From Bacteroidota bacterium (lineage in GTDB: Bacteria > Bacteroidota > Ignavibacteria > UBA10030 > UBA8401), in NCBI GenBank assembly GCA_041658205.1, contig JBBAAO010000001.1, positions 2,542,001 through 2,606,000 of the forward strand: 64,000 bases of DNA. Reading direction: 5' to 3'. How positions within the stretch are numbered: the first letter of the stretch is position 1; each line of letters starts with the position of its first letter. Position numbers and translations under genes: made by a program. The notes under the pieces were generated by a model. That model had not been told where the DNA came from, made no database searches, and saw nothing but the letters and a program-made list of their open reading frames with translations. Positions 24,458-32,465 of this stretch are shown here, in pieces.

Positions 24458-25549
24458 ATGGGTGCACCTAAAGTTAGACTCGCTGAACGCAAAACAAAAA
24501 ATGGAACTTCCTATTTTTTGGATTATCGTCTAAACGGCAAACGCGTTCGTATCCCCGCCGGTAATAAAAAGAGTGATGCAGAAATAATGCGTGCTAAGCT
24601 CCAGACTGATTTCAATCTCTCCCTAGTCGGAATCACGGCGAAAAAGAAAAAGATCATTAGTCTCCAGGATCTTACAAAAGAATTCCTAAACGACAAAAAG
24701 CATCATGTCAAAGCTCGTACGTTAGAACGCTATGAGCAGTACAAACGAAGAATTGATGCATATTTCCTCGAGAACTTTTCTCCCGCCTGCCCTGATATCA
24801 GATTGATTGAAGCCAAGTATCTGCGTGAATTTATTGATGAATTAATTGAAGGCAGCAAAGAAGTCAAACCATTAAAGAAAAAAACAGTGAACGATCTCAT
24901 TGTCTTTCTTAAATCATTACTCTCATATGCTGTTGCCAACAGTTATCTCGAAGAGAATCCTACTTTCAAACTAAGAGAGTATCGTATTGCACAGAAGGGC
25001 CGAGTGGAATTTTATTCAGACGAAGAATTAAAATTACTGTTTGACAACTTAGATGATCATTGGCGTCTTCCTATAAAGTTTTTATTGCACACAGGTCTAA
25101 GGCGAAACGAGATGATTTATTTACGTTGGAGCAGTGTTTTTCTAGATCCTAAAAATCCGCATATCGTTATCGAATCGCAGGATGATTTTGAGACAAAAAC
25201 GGGAGGGACTCGAACAATCCCTTTAAATTCTGAGGCTATGAAGATAATTGAAGCAAGAAAAAACATTCATCCAAAATACGTTTTCACAGGAACTGATAAT
25301 GAACTTATTCGTAAAAACTACCCGCTTAACTATTTAAACAAAGCTTTGAAAAAAGCAGGATTAGAAGGGAACATTCATAAATTACGCCATACGTTTGCAT
25401 CAAAACTGGTTATGGCCGGTACAGATTTGTATTCGGTAGGTAAACTTTTAGGACATACTGACATTGAAACAACAATGGTTTATGCCCATTTAAGTCCATC
25501 ACATCTTTCAGATGCTGTAAAAAAACTCGAACAATTGAAAGTAGCATAA
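24458..25549 (+). CDS. Tyrosine recombinase (site-specific integrase)
   Basis: 363 residues. An N-terminal arm-binding region (about 1-60) and a SAM-like core-binding domain (about 68-170) precede the catalytic domain. All catalytic residues are visible: Arg215 (TGLRRNE), a Lys near 247 in the beta-hairpin, His307 and Arg310 (HKLRHTF), His333 (LGHTD) and the nucleophile Tyr342 (MVYAHL). GGAGG lies 9 bases before the ATG. Just upstream are two GTGTCCA-type direct repeats (24401-24420 region), perhaps arm sites. The enzyme should integrate and excise the element at the tRNA-Leu gene. It converges on the HTH gene across a shared terminator. Confidence 0.95.
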   Translation: MGAPKVRLAERKTKNGTSYFLDYRLNGKRVRIPAGNKKSDAEIMRAKLQTDFNLSLVGITAKKKKIISLQDLTKEFLNDKKHHVKARTLERYEQYKRRIDAYFLENFSPACPDIRLIEAKYLREFIDELIEGSKEVKPLKKKTVNDLIVFLKSLLSYAVANSYLEENPTFKLREYRIAQKGRVEFYSDEELKLLFDNLDDHWRLPIKFLLHTGLRRNEMIYLRWSSVFLDPKNPHIVIESQDDFETKTGGTRTIPLNSEAMKIIEARKNIHPKYVFTGTDNELIRKNYPLNYLNKALKKAGLEGNIHKLRHTFASKLVMAGTDLYSVGKLLGHTDIETTMVYAHLSPSHLSDAVKKLEQLKVA

Positions 25550-25553
25550 AAAT

Positions 25554-25577
25554 TATAGCCCAGAAAAACCTGGGCTA
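25554..25577. terminator. Bidirectional terminator between integrase and HTH gene
   Basis: Arms 25554-25562 and 25569-25577 (ATAGCCCAG/CTGGGCTAT) pair perfectly with a 6-base loop. The plus strand continues into TATTTCCTTTTTTT, and the minus strand into TAATTTTTATG. The stop codon of the minus-strand HTH gene abuts the stem. Confidence 0.85.
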
Positions 25578-26246
25578 TTATTTCCTTTTTTTCTTCCCCA
25601 ACTGCTCTGATCTTATCGCCTCGTCAATTTCCGACTTTAGATATCGTGGCACTCCCCCAACTTTTTTATATGGTATTTTATTTTCACTGGTCCAGTTTTG
25701 GATGGTTTTAATACTTAATTGGAGATAATCCGCAACTTGCGTTTGCGTCAGAATGCTTGGAAGGTCAGTATCTGGCTTCACAATTGCTTTTCGAATAAAA
25801 TATTGCCTCCAAATTACATCTGATGGATCTACTGATAATTTTGCTAATATCTTTTTATCGTCTTTAGCTTTATGTAATACAAGCTTAATCGAGTTCTGAT
25901 TTGAGGGGTTGTAAAAACAGTATATTAATTGGTGGTCTTTAAAGAATATGTCAACAATTATATCGTCAGGCTCAACTATGATTTTATCTAAATAGTATCC
26001 TTCTGGAAGATAGAGATAATAAACCCCATGTTTTCCGATATTCCGTATTATTTGCGTTTGCCCTGAAGAATTGAATAGAGGTATTTCATTAATTTCAGCT
26101 TCAGACATTTTTGCATCCAAAGGAACAAGGTATTTATGATCACCCAATAATGGATGCTCAACCTTCTGATCTATGTCAAAAATCATCGAAGAAAACGATT
26201 TTCCACAATCAATTTCGATAATTGCCTTTTTGAGTCTGAAACTCAT
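25578..26246 (-). CDS. Excisionase-type HTH protein with unknown N-terminal domain
   Basis: 222 residues. The last 60 or so carry a MerR/excisionase-like helix-turn-helix. It reads LTQTQVADYLQLSIKTIQNW, then IPYKKVGGVPRYLKSEIDEA, as in HTH_17 DNA-binding proteins, followed by a basic tail. The first 150 residues form a beta-rich domain that I do not recognise; excisionases are usually only 60-100 residues, so this is a composite protein. It could control excision, or regulate the radical SAM operons through the conserved promoter element. It lies 106 bases downstream of the SPL-MCM gene, and three 8-base direct repeats sit in that gap. Confidence 0.75.
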   Translation of the reverse strand: MSFRLKKAIIEIDCGKSFSSMIFDIDQKVEHPLLGDHKYLVPLDAKMSEAEINEIPLFNSSGQTQIIRNIGKHGVYYLYLPEGYYLDKIIVEPDDIIVDIFFKDHQLIYCFYNPSNQNSIKLVLHKAKDDKKILAKLSVDPSDVIWRQYFIRKAIVKPDTDLPSILTQTQVADYLQLSIKTIQNWTSENKIPYKKVGGVPRYLKSEIDEAIRSEQLGKKKRK

Positions 26247-26320
26247 CCTATATTCCTAGTAATGATATTATCCGAGAAAATATGCTGTTTTTGTTATATT
26301 TAATCTATTTTCCTCGCCAT

Positions 26321-26344
26321 TGCGACACTGCGACACTGCGACAT
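26321..26344. repeat. Three tandem 8-bp repeats (iteron-like)
   Basis: TGCGACAC, TGCGACAC, TGCGACAT in direct, gap-free array, 77 bases before the HTH gene start and 8 bases after the SPL-MCM stop. Short tandem repeats beside a DNA-binding protein gene and an MCM-like gene suit an operator, an excisionase site or a replication-initiator site. Which of these applies is not shown by the sequence. Confidence 0.6.
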
Positions 26345-26352
26345 AGGATAAT

Positions 26353-29300
26353 CTAGTCCAGTGACCAGGATCCCTTTGGCTTTTTTTCTGGTTTTGCGCC
26401 TAATTCTTTCAAATCTCTCTGTAATCGCCTATTATTGAACTCTCCTACCATATTCTTTTCTAAAAAAGCTTTTGCCTCGCCGATAGAAAATTTTTTCCTT
26501 GCAAATTGCATTAAGAGAAGCGATTTTCGTTTTTCAACATCATCGATACTTGGAAGTTCCGGCTTAATATCGTCCAAGTTGATTTGACTGATGTAACTTA
26601 CTTTATCACGAAGAAACATCATTGCATAATCAACATGTTCTTTCGTGGCTATACTCGTTGCATTTGCTGTAGCAATTGCTTTAGTGATTTTGAATACAGA
26701 ACGCACCATTCGCAACCGCATATCTTCAATAAGATTTTCATGCCTTGGTGTTTTTGGTAGTTGCTCCAATAGTGCTGTAACTTGATTATCAATATATTGC
26801 CGGATATTCCTGTCAAAAGGCCGGATTTTATACTGATCTTTTAAAAATGCTATTAAATACCTGCAACGTTCTTTCCATTCCTGTGATTTTTTTCCAGTAT
26901 CCAATGATCTTGTCATCTCTGAAGCTATTTTTGCCGAGCGCTCTTTGTCCCTCCTAATTTCAAGTATATAATCAAATCTTGAAAGCATGTGTATAGGTAT
27001 GCCAATACGTGTATACGCATTATAGTTGCCGGCTGGATCAATTTCATCGTATGGATTCTGGTCAATAAGTAAAGCAGTCTCAGTAGGATGAACTGTTGCT
27101 GCAGAAGTGCTTTCAGTAACTTTTCCTTCCTCCATCATCCTTACAAATAAACCACAAACCGCTTTTCTGTGTGCGCCGAGAACATCATGAAACTCTTGAA
27201 TGCAAACCACTCCGCCGTTGTTTTGCGGTAGGATGCCTCTTTCGCTCTTACTCTTTTTTCCGCCTGTAACAGTACCCACTAAACCGGCAAATGTAATTTT
27301 TTGAGAAGAGGATGATATTTCTTGGCCAATTGGATTTAATGCCAACGCGGCATTGGTAAGATATGCTTTCCCAACATTTGGAGTTCCAATGACCAGTGCA
27401 TGGAGCTTTTCTAAATATTCATTTTTACCATGAGAGAAAGCTTGAAGGATTACAAACTCTAACGCTCTATCGAGACCTTTTGCTTTATCGAGTCCAACAA
27501 TACCATAATTATCTGTTAACTCTTTCTTGATATATTTAAGGATCCCATTGAATTGATTATTCTGTCTAATAATTACCGAAGGATGGTCACTATGAATTCC
27601 AAATATTTTGTCGCCTTTGCGATAGCGGAAATTACCTTCATACTCACCATGTGGAGCCCACTCGACCAAATCCAAATGAGACGTAGAAGGAATAAAATCA
27701 TGTAAATAAAAATAAAATTCACTCTTCCCGCTATTAAGATACATTGGTACTATCGAGCCAAAAAAAGTGCATCTTGTTTTTGCCTTGCATAATGAATTGA
27801 CATCAACTGATATTTTGCTGACATCAATCAGCAATGTTTTTAAGGTATAGTCTTTATGATCTGATATTTCCAGCCTAACAAAGCCCAAAGTTGAACCATC
27901 AATCATTTCATGTGGCTCAGCAGGTGACACATTGATAATTTTACCAACTATTTTAATAGGAGTAAAAAATGATACATTCTTTATGGCGTCGCCAATTGTG
28001 CTGGATTTTTCGATAATCCAGTCATCATGTATGGGAACACCAATATATTCTTCTTCGTTTTTGACTTGTTCCCTTTTAATATACATCATACCATTTAGCT
28101 GACGGGCGGCCTCAGATGCTTTTTGTACAGGCACAGATTGATTTTTCATTTGATGCAGTTCGGCAACTATTAAAATATCTTGAGTTGCAATCGAATGCCA
28201 GTAAGGGATAATATCATCTTCACCATTTATTACGTTTTTCACTGGAGGTGTTGCTTTAGTTTTTGCTTTCTGTTTGCTCATAGGATTTGAAGTTGGTGGC
28301 GGAACATTGATATTATGAGAATTTGGGTTGCCTAATTCAATCTCTTTATTAAGTTTTAACGCATTCCAAATGCCAGGTTCTTCTGCTCCGAGTTTTATTT
28401 GAATTTGCGGAAATAATTCCAGTTCCTTAATAAGTGATGAATAGAGTTTAACCCTGGTTTCAAAATGATAGCGATATTTTACATCTGGTTTTTGGGGAGG
28501 AATTAAAACGTGTGGATGGTCAAATAATGTCGTATTAGGATAGTGCATTTGAGCCATTGCCATCAATTGTGGAGCATACCTCGCTGTACCAAGTGTGATT
28601 GAATGTATCCTCTTAGGGTCGAGCTCTTTTAGTACTCGCCGTACGAGATCTAAATATTCTTTTTCATAGTTTTTATAGGTAAGCATTGGTTCTATAATAA
28701 TATCAAGCACAAAACCACTTGCTTGTTGCACCCTTCGTGCAGCTTGCAATCTCTCTTCCAAACTCGCAGTTCCATGTTCATACTCTCTGATCGCAAATTG
28801 TGTATTCATTCCAATTTGGATTTTCATACGTCCGCATCCGTCGAATTTCAGTATCTCATCAACATAAGCTGACTTTGTTCGCAAAGTATAAGAAACACGA
28901 GGATATTTTTGAACCATCTGCATTAAAAACGTAGAGATTCCTGTGAGATGATCAACTGCTAGTAGGTCAGTAAATTCGGAGCTGGTTAATTTAAGATTAT
29001 ATTTTTGATTTTGCTGATACCACTGTGTGATTGTCTCACGGCTTCGGCGAAATGCTTTGATATCAACATTGTAGGATTTGTTGTCCTTGTTAAGTTGTTC
29101 AACAAGTTTTTGCTGTATTCCGTAATACGTGTCTATTGCCCTTTCGTCTCGATTAATTCTAGCGTTTACAAAATATTCACGCAACCAATCCGAAGCTTCT
29201 TTAAAACGATCGGGAAGTTTATTGAAAAGCACGCCAAAATAATTCTCAAGATGCATCCATAACGTAAGAATAGCGGTATGCGCAATTGGAGCCGCAGCAA

Positions 29301-29676
29301 TTTCATGTTCTGCATCCTGGAGATTTGCATAAAAATAGTGCTCTGGGGTTTGATTCGTTTGGAGGTAACAATACTCGCATTTGTGAACACACATCCATGC
29401 CAAATTAAAAACTGTCGTAAGAGATTCAACTATATTTCCAGGGGAGTCAAAGGTTCTGATAAAAGATTCTGATCTCTCTGAAATAATTACCGATTCATTC
29501 ATGTAATTGAATTTATCTATCGGCTTCTTCACTGGATATACAAATCTTTTCGTCTCAAGATATTCAATTTCGACATCCGGATTGAATCTTTGAACCCTTT
29601 GGATGATCTCCTTTGTTTTAGGATGCGTCCTAGCCTGTGGCTTTATAATAATGCGTTTGGGAATGAATTGAGCCAT
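26353..29676 (-). CDS. Spore-photoproduct-lyase-like radical SAM / MCM-like AAA+ fusion protein
   Basis: 1107 residues. Residues 1-440 resemble spore photoproduct lyase: a CX3CX2C cluster motif (Cys96, Cys100, Cys103, in CVHKCEYCYLQT), then VDHLTGIS, MKIQIGMN and EHGTASLEERLQAA. About 90 extra residues follow the cluster compared with SPL. A Pro/Lys-rich linker (about 455-480) leads to an OB-fold region (about 560-665). An MCM-type ATPase comes next: Walker A-like GTPNVGKA (764-771), Walker B-like VVCIQEF (823-829), an MCM-like NP segment (QNPYDE) and arginine finger LSRFDYI (898-904). A winged-helix-like tail ends the protein. Walker A lacks the usual Ser/Thr and Walker B has Gln for Asp. 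The hydrogen-donor Cys of SPL aligns with Glu234. A homologous promoter element precedes this gene and the DUF5131 operon. The function is unknown. Confidence 0.85.
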   Translation of the reverse strand: MAQFIPKRIIIKPQARTHPKTKEIIQRVQRFNPDVEIEYLETKRFVYPVKKPIDKFNYMNESVIISERSESFIRTFDSPGNIVESLTTVFNLAWMCVHKCEYCYLQTNQTPEHYFYANLQDAEHEIAAAPIAHTAILTLWMHLENYFGVLFNKLPDRFKEASDWLREYFVNARINRDERAIDTYYGIQQKLVEQLNKDNKSYNVDIKAFRRSRETITQWYQQNQKYNLKLTSSEFTDLLAVDHLTGISTFLMQMVQKYPRVSYTLRTKSAYVDEILKFDGCGRMKIQIGMNTQFAIREYEHGTASLEERLQAARRVQQASGFVLDIIIEPMLTYKNYEKEYLDLVRRVLKELDPKRIHSITLGTARYAPQLMAMAQMHYPNTTLFDHPHVLIPPQKPDVKYRYHFETRVKLYSSLIKELELFPQIQIKLGAEEPGIWNALKLNKEIELGNPNSHNINVPPPTSNPMSKQKAKTKATPPVKNVINGEDDIIPYWHSIATQDILIVAELHQMKNQSVPVQKASEAARQLNGMMYIKREQVKNEEEYIGVPIHDDWIIEKSSTIGDAIKNVSFFTPIKIVGKIINVSPAEPHEMIDGSTLGFVRLEISDHKDYTLKTLLIDVSKISVDVNSLCKAKTRCTFFGSIVPMYLNSGKSEFYFYLHDFIPSTSHLDLVEWAPHGEYEGNFRYRKGDKIFGIHSDHPSVIIRQNNQFNGILKYIKKELTDNYGIVGLDKAKGLDRALEFVILQAFSHGKNEYLEKLHALVIGTPNVGKAYLTNAALALNPIGQEISSSSQKITFAGLVGTVTGGKKSKSERGILPQNNGGVVCIQEFHDVLGAHRKAVCGLFVRMMEEGKVTESTSAATVHPTETALLIDQNPYDEIDPAGNYNAYTRIGIPIHMLSRFDYILEIRRDKERSAKIASEMTRSLDTGKKSQEWKERCRYLIAFLKDQYKIRPFDRNIRQYIDNQVTALLEQLPKTPRHENLIEDMRLRMVRSVFKITKAIATANATSIATKEHVDYAMMFLRDKVSYISQINLDDIKPELPSIDDVEKRKSLLLMQFARKKFSIGEAKAFLEKNMVGEFNNRRLQRDLKELGAKPEKKPKGSWSLD

Positions 29677-29693
29677 TAAGATTTATCGGAATA

Positions 29694-29784
29694 GGGATAA
29701 AAATATCCGCAGCTCGACATATCTATGCCAACCCTGCAGATCCAATTCGGTCGAAATGTAGTCTAATTTGTTCCTTATATCAAT
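29694..29784 (-). promoter_or_regulatory. Conserved ~90-bp promoter element, copy A
   Basis: 91 bases just upstream of the SPL-MCM gene that align with 33203-33292 upstream of the DUF5131 gene. Shared blocks in the plus orientation are GGGAT, TCCG(C/T)AG(C/T)TCGACA, GAT(C/T)CAATTCG, AATGTA and TATCAAT, at nearly the same spacing. Roughly two thirds of positions match by eye. On the minus strand the block nearest the gene would cover the -10 region, and the TCGA-containing blocks would lie upstream as regulator sites. Confidence 0.7.
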
Positions 29785-30038
29785 CTCCTTTAAGTGGTCA
29801 AATATTTTCAAAAAATAATCGTCAAAGAGACCTTAAAAATTTAAAATATAAAAATTCTTAGGGAATTCGGGGTTTACCAGGAATGGTTTCAGCGGCGAGA
29901 TATTTCGATATTGCGGTTACGTGCGATGGCACCAGGTAAGGCTTAAACTGATGGAACCAGATTGGGATCCCTCAAAACACTTTGTATTGATGGTGAGCCA
30001 AATGGTTTGCGGTCATTGAAATGATATCCTATTTAATC
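29785..30038. other. Intergenic stretch without a gene
   Basis: 254 bases between the copy-A promoter element and the end of the radical SAM gene at 30039 (361 bases in total without coding sequence). It contains an A/T-rich segment around 29830-29860. No hairpin with a T-tract, repeat or reading frame was recognised. Confidence 0.5.
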
Positions 30039-31055
30039 CTAAACGATATATCCCCAGTTGACTTTAGAAATCTGTGAATAACCACAATCAATTTTTGATA
30101 CCGCAGCAGGTTTAATTCTTGTCGATAACTTTGAAGGGATCGCCCAATCTTGTAATTTAACATTTTTTATCTTGGAGATCGGCATTTCAAGATTCATAGT
30201 CTGTGGTTGTCCATTCACTAATACAGATTCTCCACTTTTGATAACATAGTTTAAATCCATGTGATCTGGCCGACCCGAGATTCGATCAACTTTGTCGTCT
30301 ACCAGTTCGGTGTAGGTTAACGCTTTTAACTGATTCCAATCAAAGTAATTAATACTTTTGTTCTTAAATGCACTCGCTCCTGCATTAAAGGTTTGTTCCT
30401 TCAATATTTGAAGATCTTTTGCATAGCCATAAAATGGCATCGCCATTGTTCGAACAAAGATATCGTTTGCAGCAAATTTTTCGATTACTTTGAGTCGTTC
30501 TTGTGTTGGAATAGTATAGAATTCAATTTGATTTCGAATATTCTCATCATGTGTGGCAAAACTTATTTCTATCTGCACCATCTCGCGCATTTGCTTATAC
30601 GTCGCCAGGTGATTAAGAATGAGATTACTTTTAGTCAGAATATGCAACATCCAAACATTTCCCATACTGGCATGTTTCTCAAAAACATTCAATATTTCCA
30701 GCATTGTATCTCGATTTCGGGTTTTAAGTTCTCTTATAACTTTGGGAAGATAATAATCGCTTGTTTCATTAATTTGAACTCGTTTCAGATGTTGAGGAAG
30801 ACCATTTAATTTTGTCAGTTGCTTATCTAACAATGTTGGCAAATCAAGCTTAACGCGTATGTTTTCAAAAAACTGTTTTCGTTTTCCTATATCTACTTTG
30901 GCAACAAATATTGGCGAATAACAATATTTGCACGTAAAACTGCACCCTACAGTTGGATTTAATGTAAATGGGAAACCAAATTGATCAAATTGTTTTTGTG
31001 TACGGAGTGCATATTCAGATCTCGAAGTGAATTCAATCTTTGTTGTCCTTGCCAT
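30039..31055 (-). CDS. SPL-family (Rv2578c-like) radical SAM protein
   Basis: 338 residues. The cluster motif is NPTVGCSFTCKYCYSP, with Cys38, Cys42 and Cys45 in CX3CX2C spacing. The later pattern LHILTKSNLILNHL and the PTQERLKVIEKF region match the stand-alone SPL-family radical SAM proteins grouped with Rv2578c. In these the 'TKS' strand and the ERL helix are conserved. AAGGA lies before the ATG. It is the last gene of the operon that begins with DUF5131 at 33185. The substrate is unknown; SPL itself reverses a thymine photodimer in DNA, but many relatives have no proven substrate. It is distinct from the SPL domain of the fusion protein at 26353. Confidence 0.82.
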   Translation of the reverse strand: MARTTKIEFTSRSEYALRTQKQFDQFGFPFTLNPTVGCSFTCKYCYSPIFVAKVDIGKRKQFFENIRVKLDLPTLLDKQLTKLNGLPQHLKRVQINETSDYYLPKVIRELKTRNRDTMLEILNVFEKHASMGNVWMLHILTKSNLILNHLATYKQMREMVQIEISFATHDENIRNQIEFYTIPTQERLKVIEKFAANDIFVRTMAMPFYGYAKDLQILKEQTFNAGASAFKNKSINYFDWNQLKALTYTELVDDKVDRISGRPDHMDLNYVIKSGESVLVNGQPQTMNLEMPISKIKNVKLQDWAIPSKLSTRIKPAAVSKIDCGYSQISKVNWGYIV

Positions 31056-31202
31056 AAATCATTCCTTAGATAGCAATGTAAATTGTTACTTATCATCTCT
31101 TCATTCTTCTGTCTTATTTGCCTCAAAGATCCTTTCGAGATCTTATGGGATTTGCGATGCGGTTACATCTTCAGCTTGACTGATTTCGATAGACAGTTTA
31201 TA

Positions 31203-31610
31203 TTAAATTGAAGAATTGTCTATCAATTGTATTTTCTTATTTCTCGACCTACCCGTAGATGATGCTTTCTTCTTTTTGGGTTTCACATCTTTCTTTTGAT
31301 TTGCAATTTCTGGATGTTCTTCCATGTATCGATAGATAGCAGGGGTGATGATTTTAGCAAATTCTCTTGCCACCTGTTCCATCGAAACGGGATGTTCGCT
31401 CTTCTTGAGAATTACAGTGTAGTCTCTTCTTCGCTTCCCTTTCCCATACACCCACCTCAATCGTGCAAACTCTTCTCCGGGACCAACTTCACCCAGCATC
31501 TTCCAAAGGTTTTTTCCCTTTAGTTGTTCCTCAATACTTGGGACATCTTGATCTACAATTGCCGAGTTTTTCGAGGAATTTGAACCGTCATTGGAATCCT
31601 TCTTTTTCAT
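31203..31610 (-). CDS. Small basic protein of unknown function
   Basis: 135 residues from the ATG at 31610, chosen because AAGGAG lies 8 bases upstream; the longer frame would run into the TIGR02391 gene. The N-terminus is Ser/Asn/Lys-rich and likely disordered. A folded middle part (about residues 28-100) reads LWKMLGEVGPGEEFARLRW, then VYGKGKRRRDYTVIL. The last 30 residues are Lys-rich (KPKKKKASSTGRSRNKK), suggesting nucleic acid or nucleotide-rich surface binding. I do not recognise the family. It sits between the TIGR02391 gene and the radical SAM gene in the same operon, so it may be a partner subunit. Confidence 0.7.
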   Translation of the reverse strand: MKKKDSNDGSNSSKNSAIVDQDVPSIEEQLKGKNLWKMLGEVGPGEEFARLRWVYGKGKRRRDYTVILKKSEHPVSMEQVAREFAKIITPAIYRYMEEHPEIANQKKDVKPKKKKASSTGRSRNKKIQLIDNSSI

Positions 31611-31662
31611 AGTGACCACTCCTTGGAAACATACAACAGCACGTTCACAGATTTCTTTGGTT

Positions 31663-32457
31663 TCAACTTTCAGTCTTTTTTGCTTTGTCAATTCGTCGAT
31701 GGGCATAAGAAACAAGAGACAATAAATCTAGCGCATCATCCTTCTCAATAGACCATTGAATTTTGGCCGCATGTGCAGTAGGATTCCTAAATGTGCCAAA
31801 AAGTCCTTTTAATAAATTTGAGAACCCTTTTTGCTCTGCCTCTTCAGTATCGTTCGATAAACTGTTGAGCTTAAGAATTGGATGTTTTATTCCAAATGCT
31901 TCATCGACAATTTCAGCACCGTCACCCGACAATCCTGTTCTTTCTCTAATTTTGTCTGCTACACTCTTTGCTGCCTCCAATACAGCATGGAAGTAGTTCT
32001 CTTGTAGAAGTTCGGCCCTGCAAAACCTCAGGACATCAGCATGAATATTTCTTGCGGCAAGAATCTCTTTTAGTTCATTGGCGCGTTGTTCTGCTTCTTT
32101 GAGCGTCGTAACCTTTTTGACTTTTCCAATTTTCCCGTTGTCACGGACTTCAAATCCTTCAAATAGTAATGCAGCATTCACCTGTGTTTGCATTGAAGCA
32201 AACACATCGTGAGAATTATATCGAACAGGATTCATTGCAATTTCAATAAAACGTAATATTGAATTGGAGCAATTGTCACGATTTTGGATCGCTGCAAAGT
32301 TTTCGTTCAAACGTCTCCACTTTGTACCAGTAGAATTATGATCTGGGATCCGACATTCATGAAGAAGTGCACTCAGTTCGCTCCCAGTATAGTAGTCTCC
32401 GAAAGCTTTGCTTATGCGCTCGATTACTGCAAAATTTAGCGGTTCATAATGTGCCAT
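31663..32457 (-). CDS. TIGR02391 (Ymh-like) family protein
   Basis: 264 residues from the ATG at 32457. A TTG four codons upstream overlaps the DUF5131 stop and is an alternative. The C-terminal half carries the TIGR02391 signature: ELLQENYFHAVLEAAKSVAD (part), TGLSGDGAEIVDEAFG, then GLFGTFRNPTAHA and LDLLSLVSYAHRRID. Proteins of this family turn up in phage, integrative-element and restriction-rich regions, and their biochemical role is not established. The RNPxAH pattern resembles helical HEPN-like or abortive-infection domains, but I cannot show that. It is the second gene of a four-gene operon, 8 bases after DUF5131. Confidence 0.82.
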   Translation of the reverse strand: MAHYEPLNFAVIERISKAFGDYYTGSELSALLHECRIPDHNSTGTKWRRLNENFAAIQNRDNCSNSILRFIEIAMNPVRYNSHDVFASMQTQVNAALLFEGFEVRDNGKIGKVKKVTTLKEAEQRANELKEILAARNIHADVLRFCRAELLQENYFHAVLEAAKSVADKIRERTGLSGDGAEIVDEAFGIKHPILKLNSLSNDTEEAEQKGFSNLLKGLFGTFRNPTAHAAKIQWSIEKDDALDLLSLVSYAHRRIDKAKKTES

Positions 32458-32465
32458 GGAACAAA

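Noticed and set aside
30393..30809. 138-codon frame on the plus strand, opposite the SPL-family gene
   Set aside because: It lies wholly inside a gene with clear radical SAM motifs, has no ribosome site and no plausible fold.
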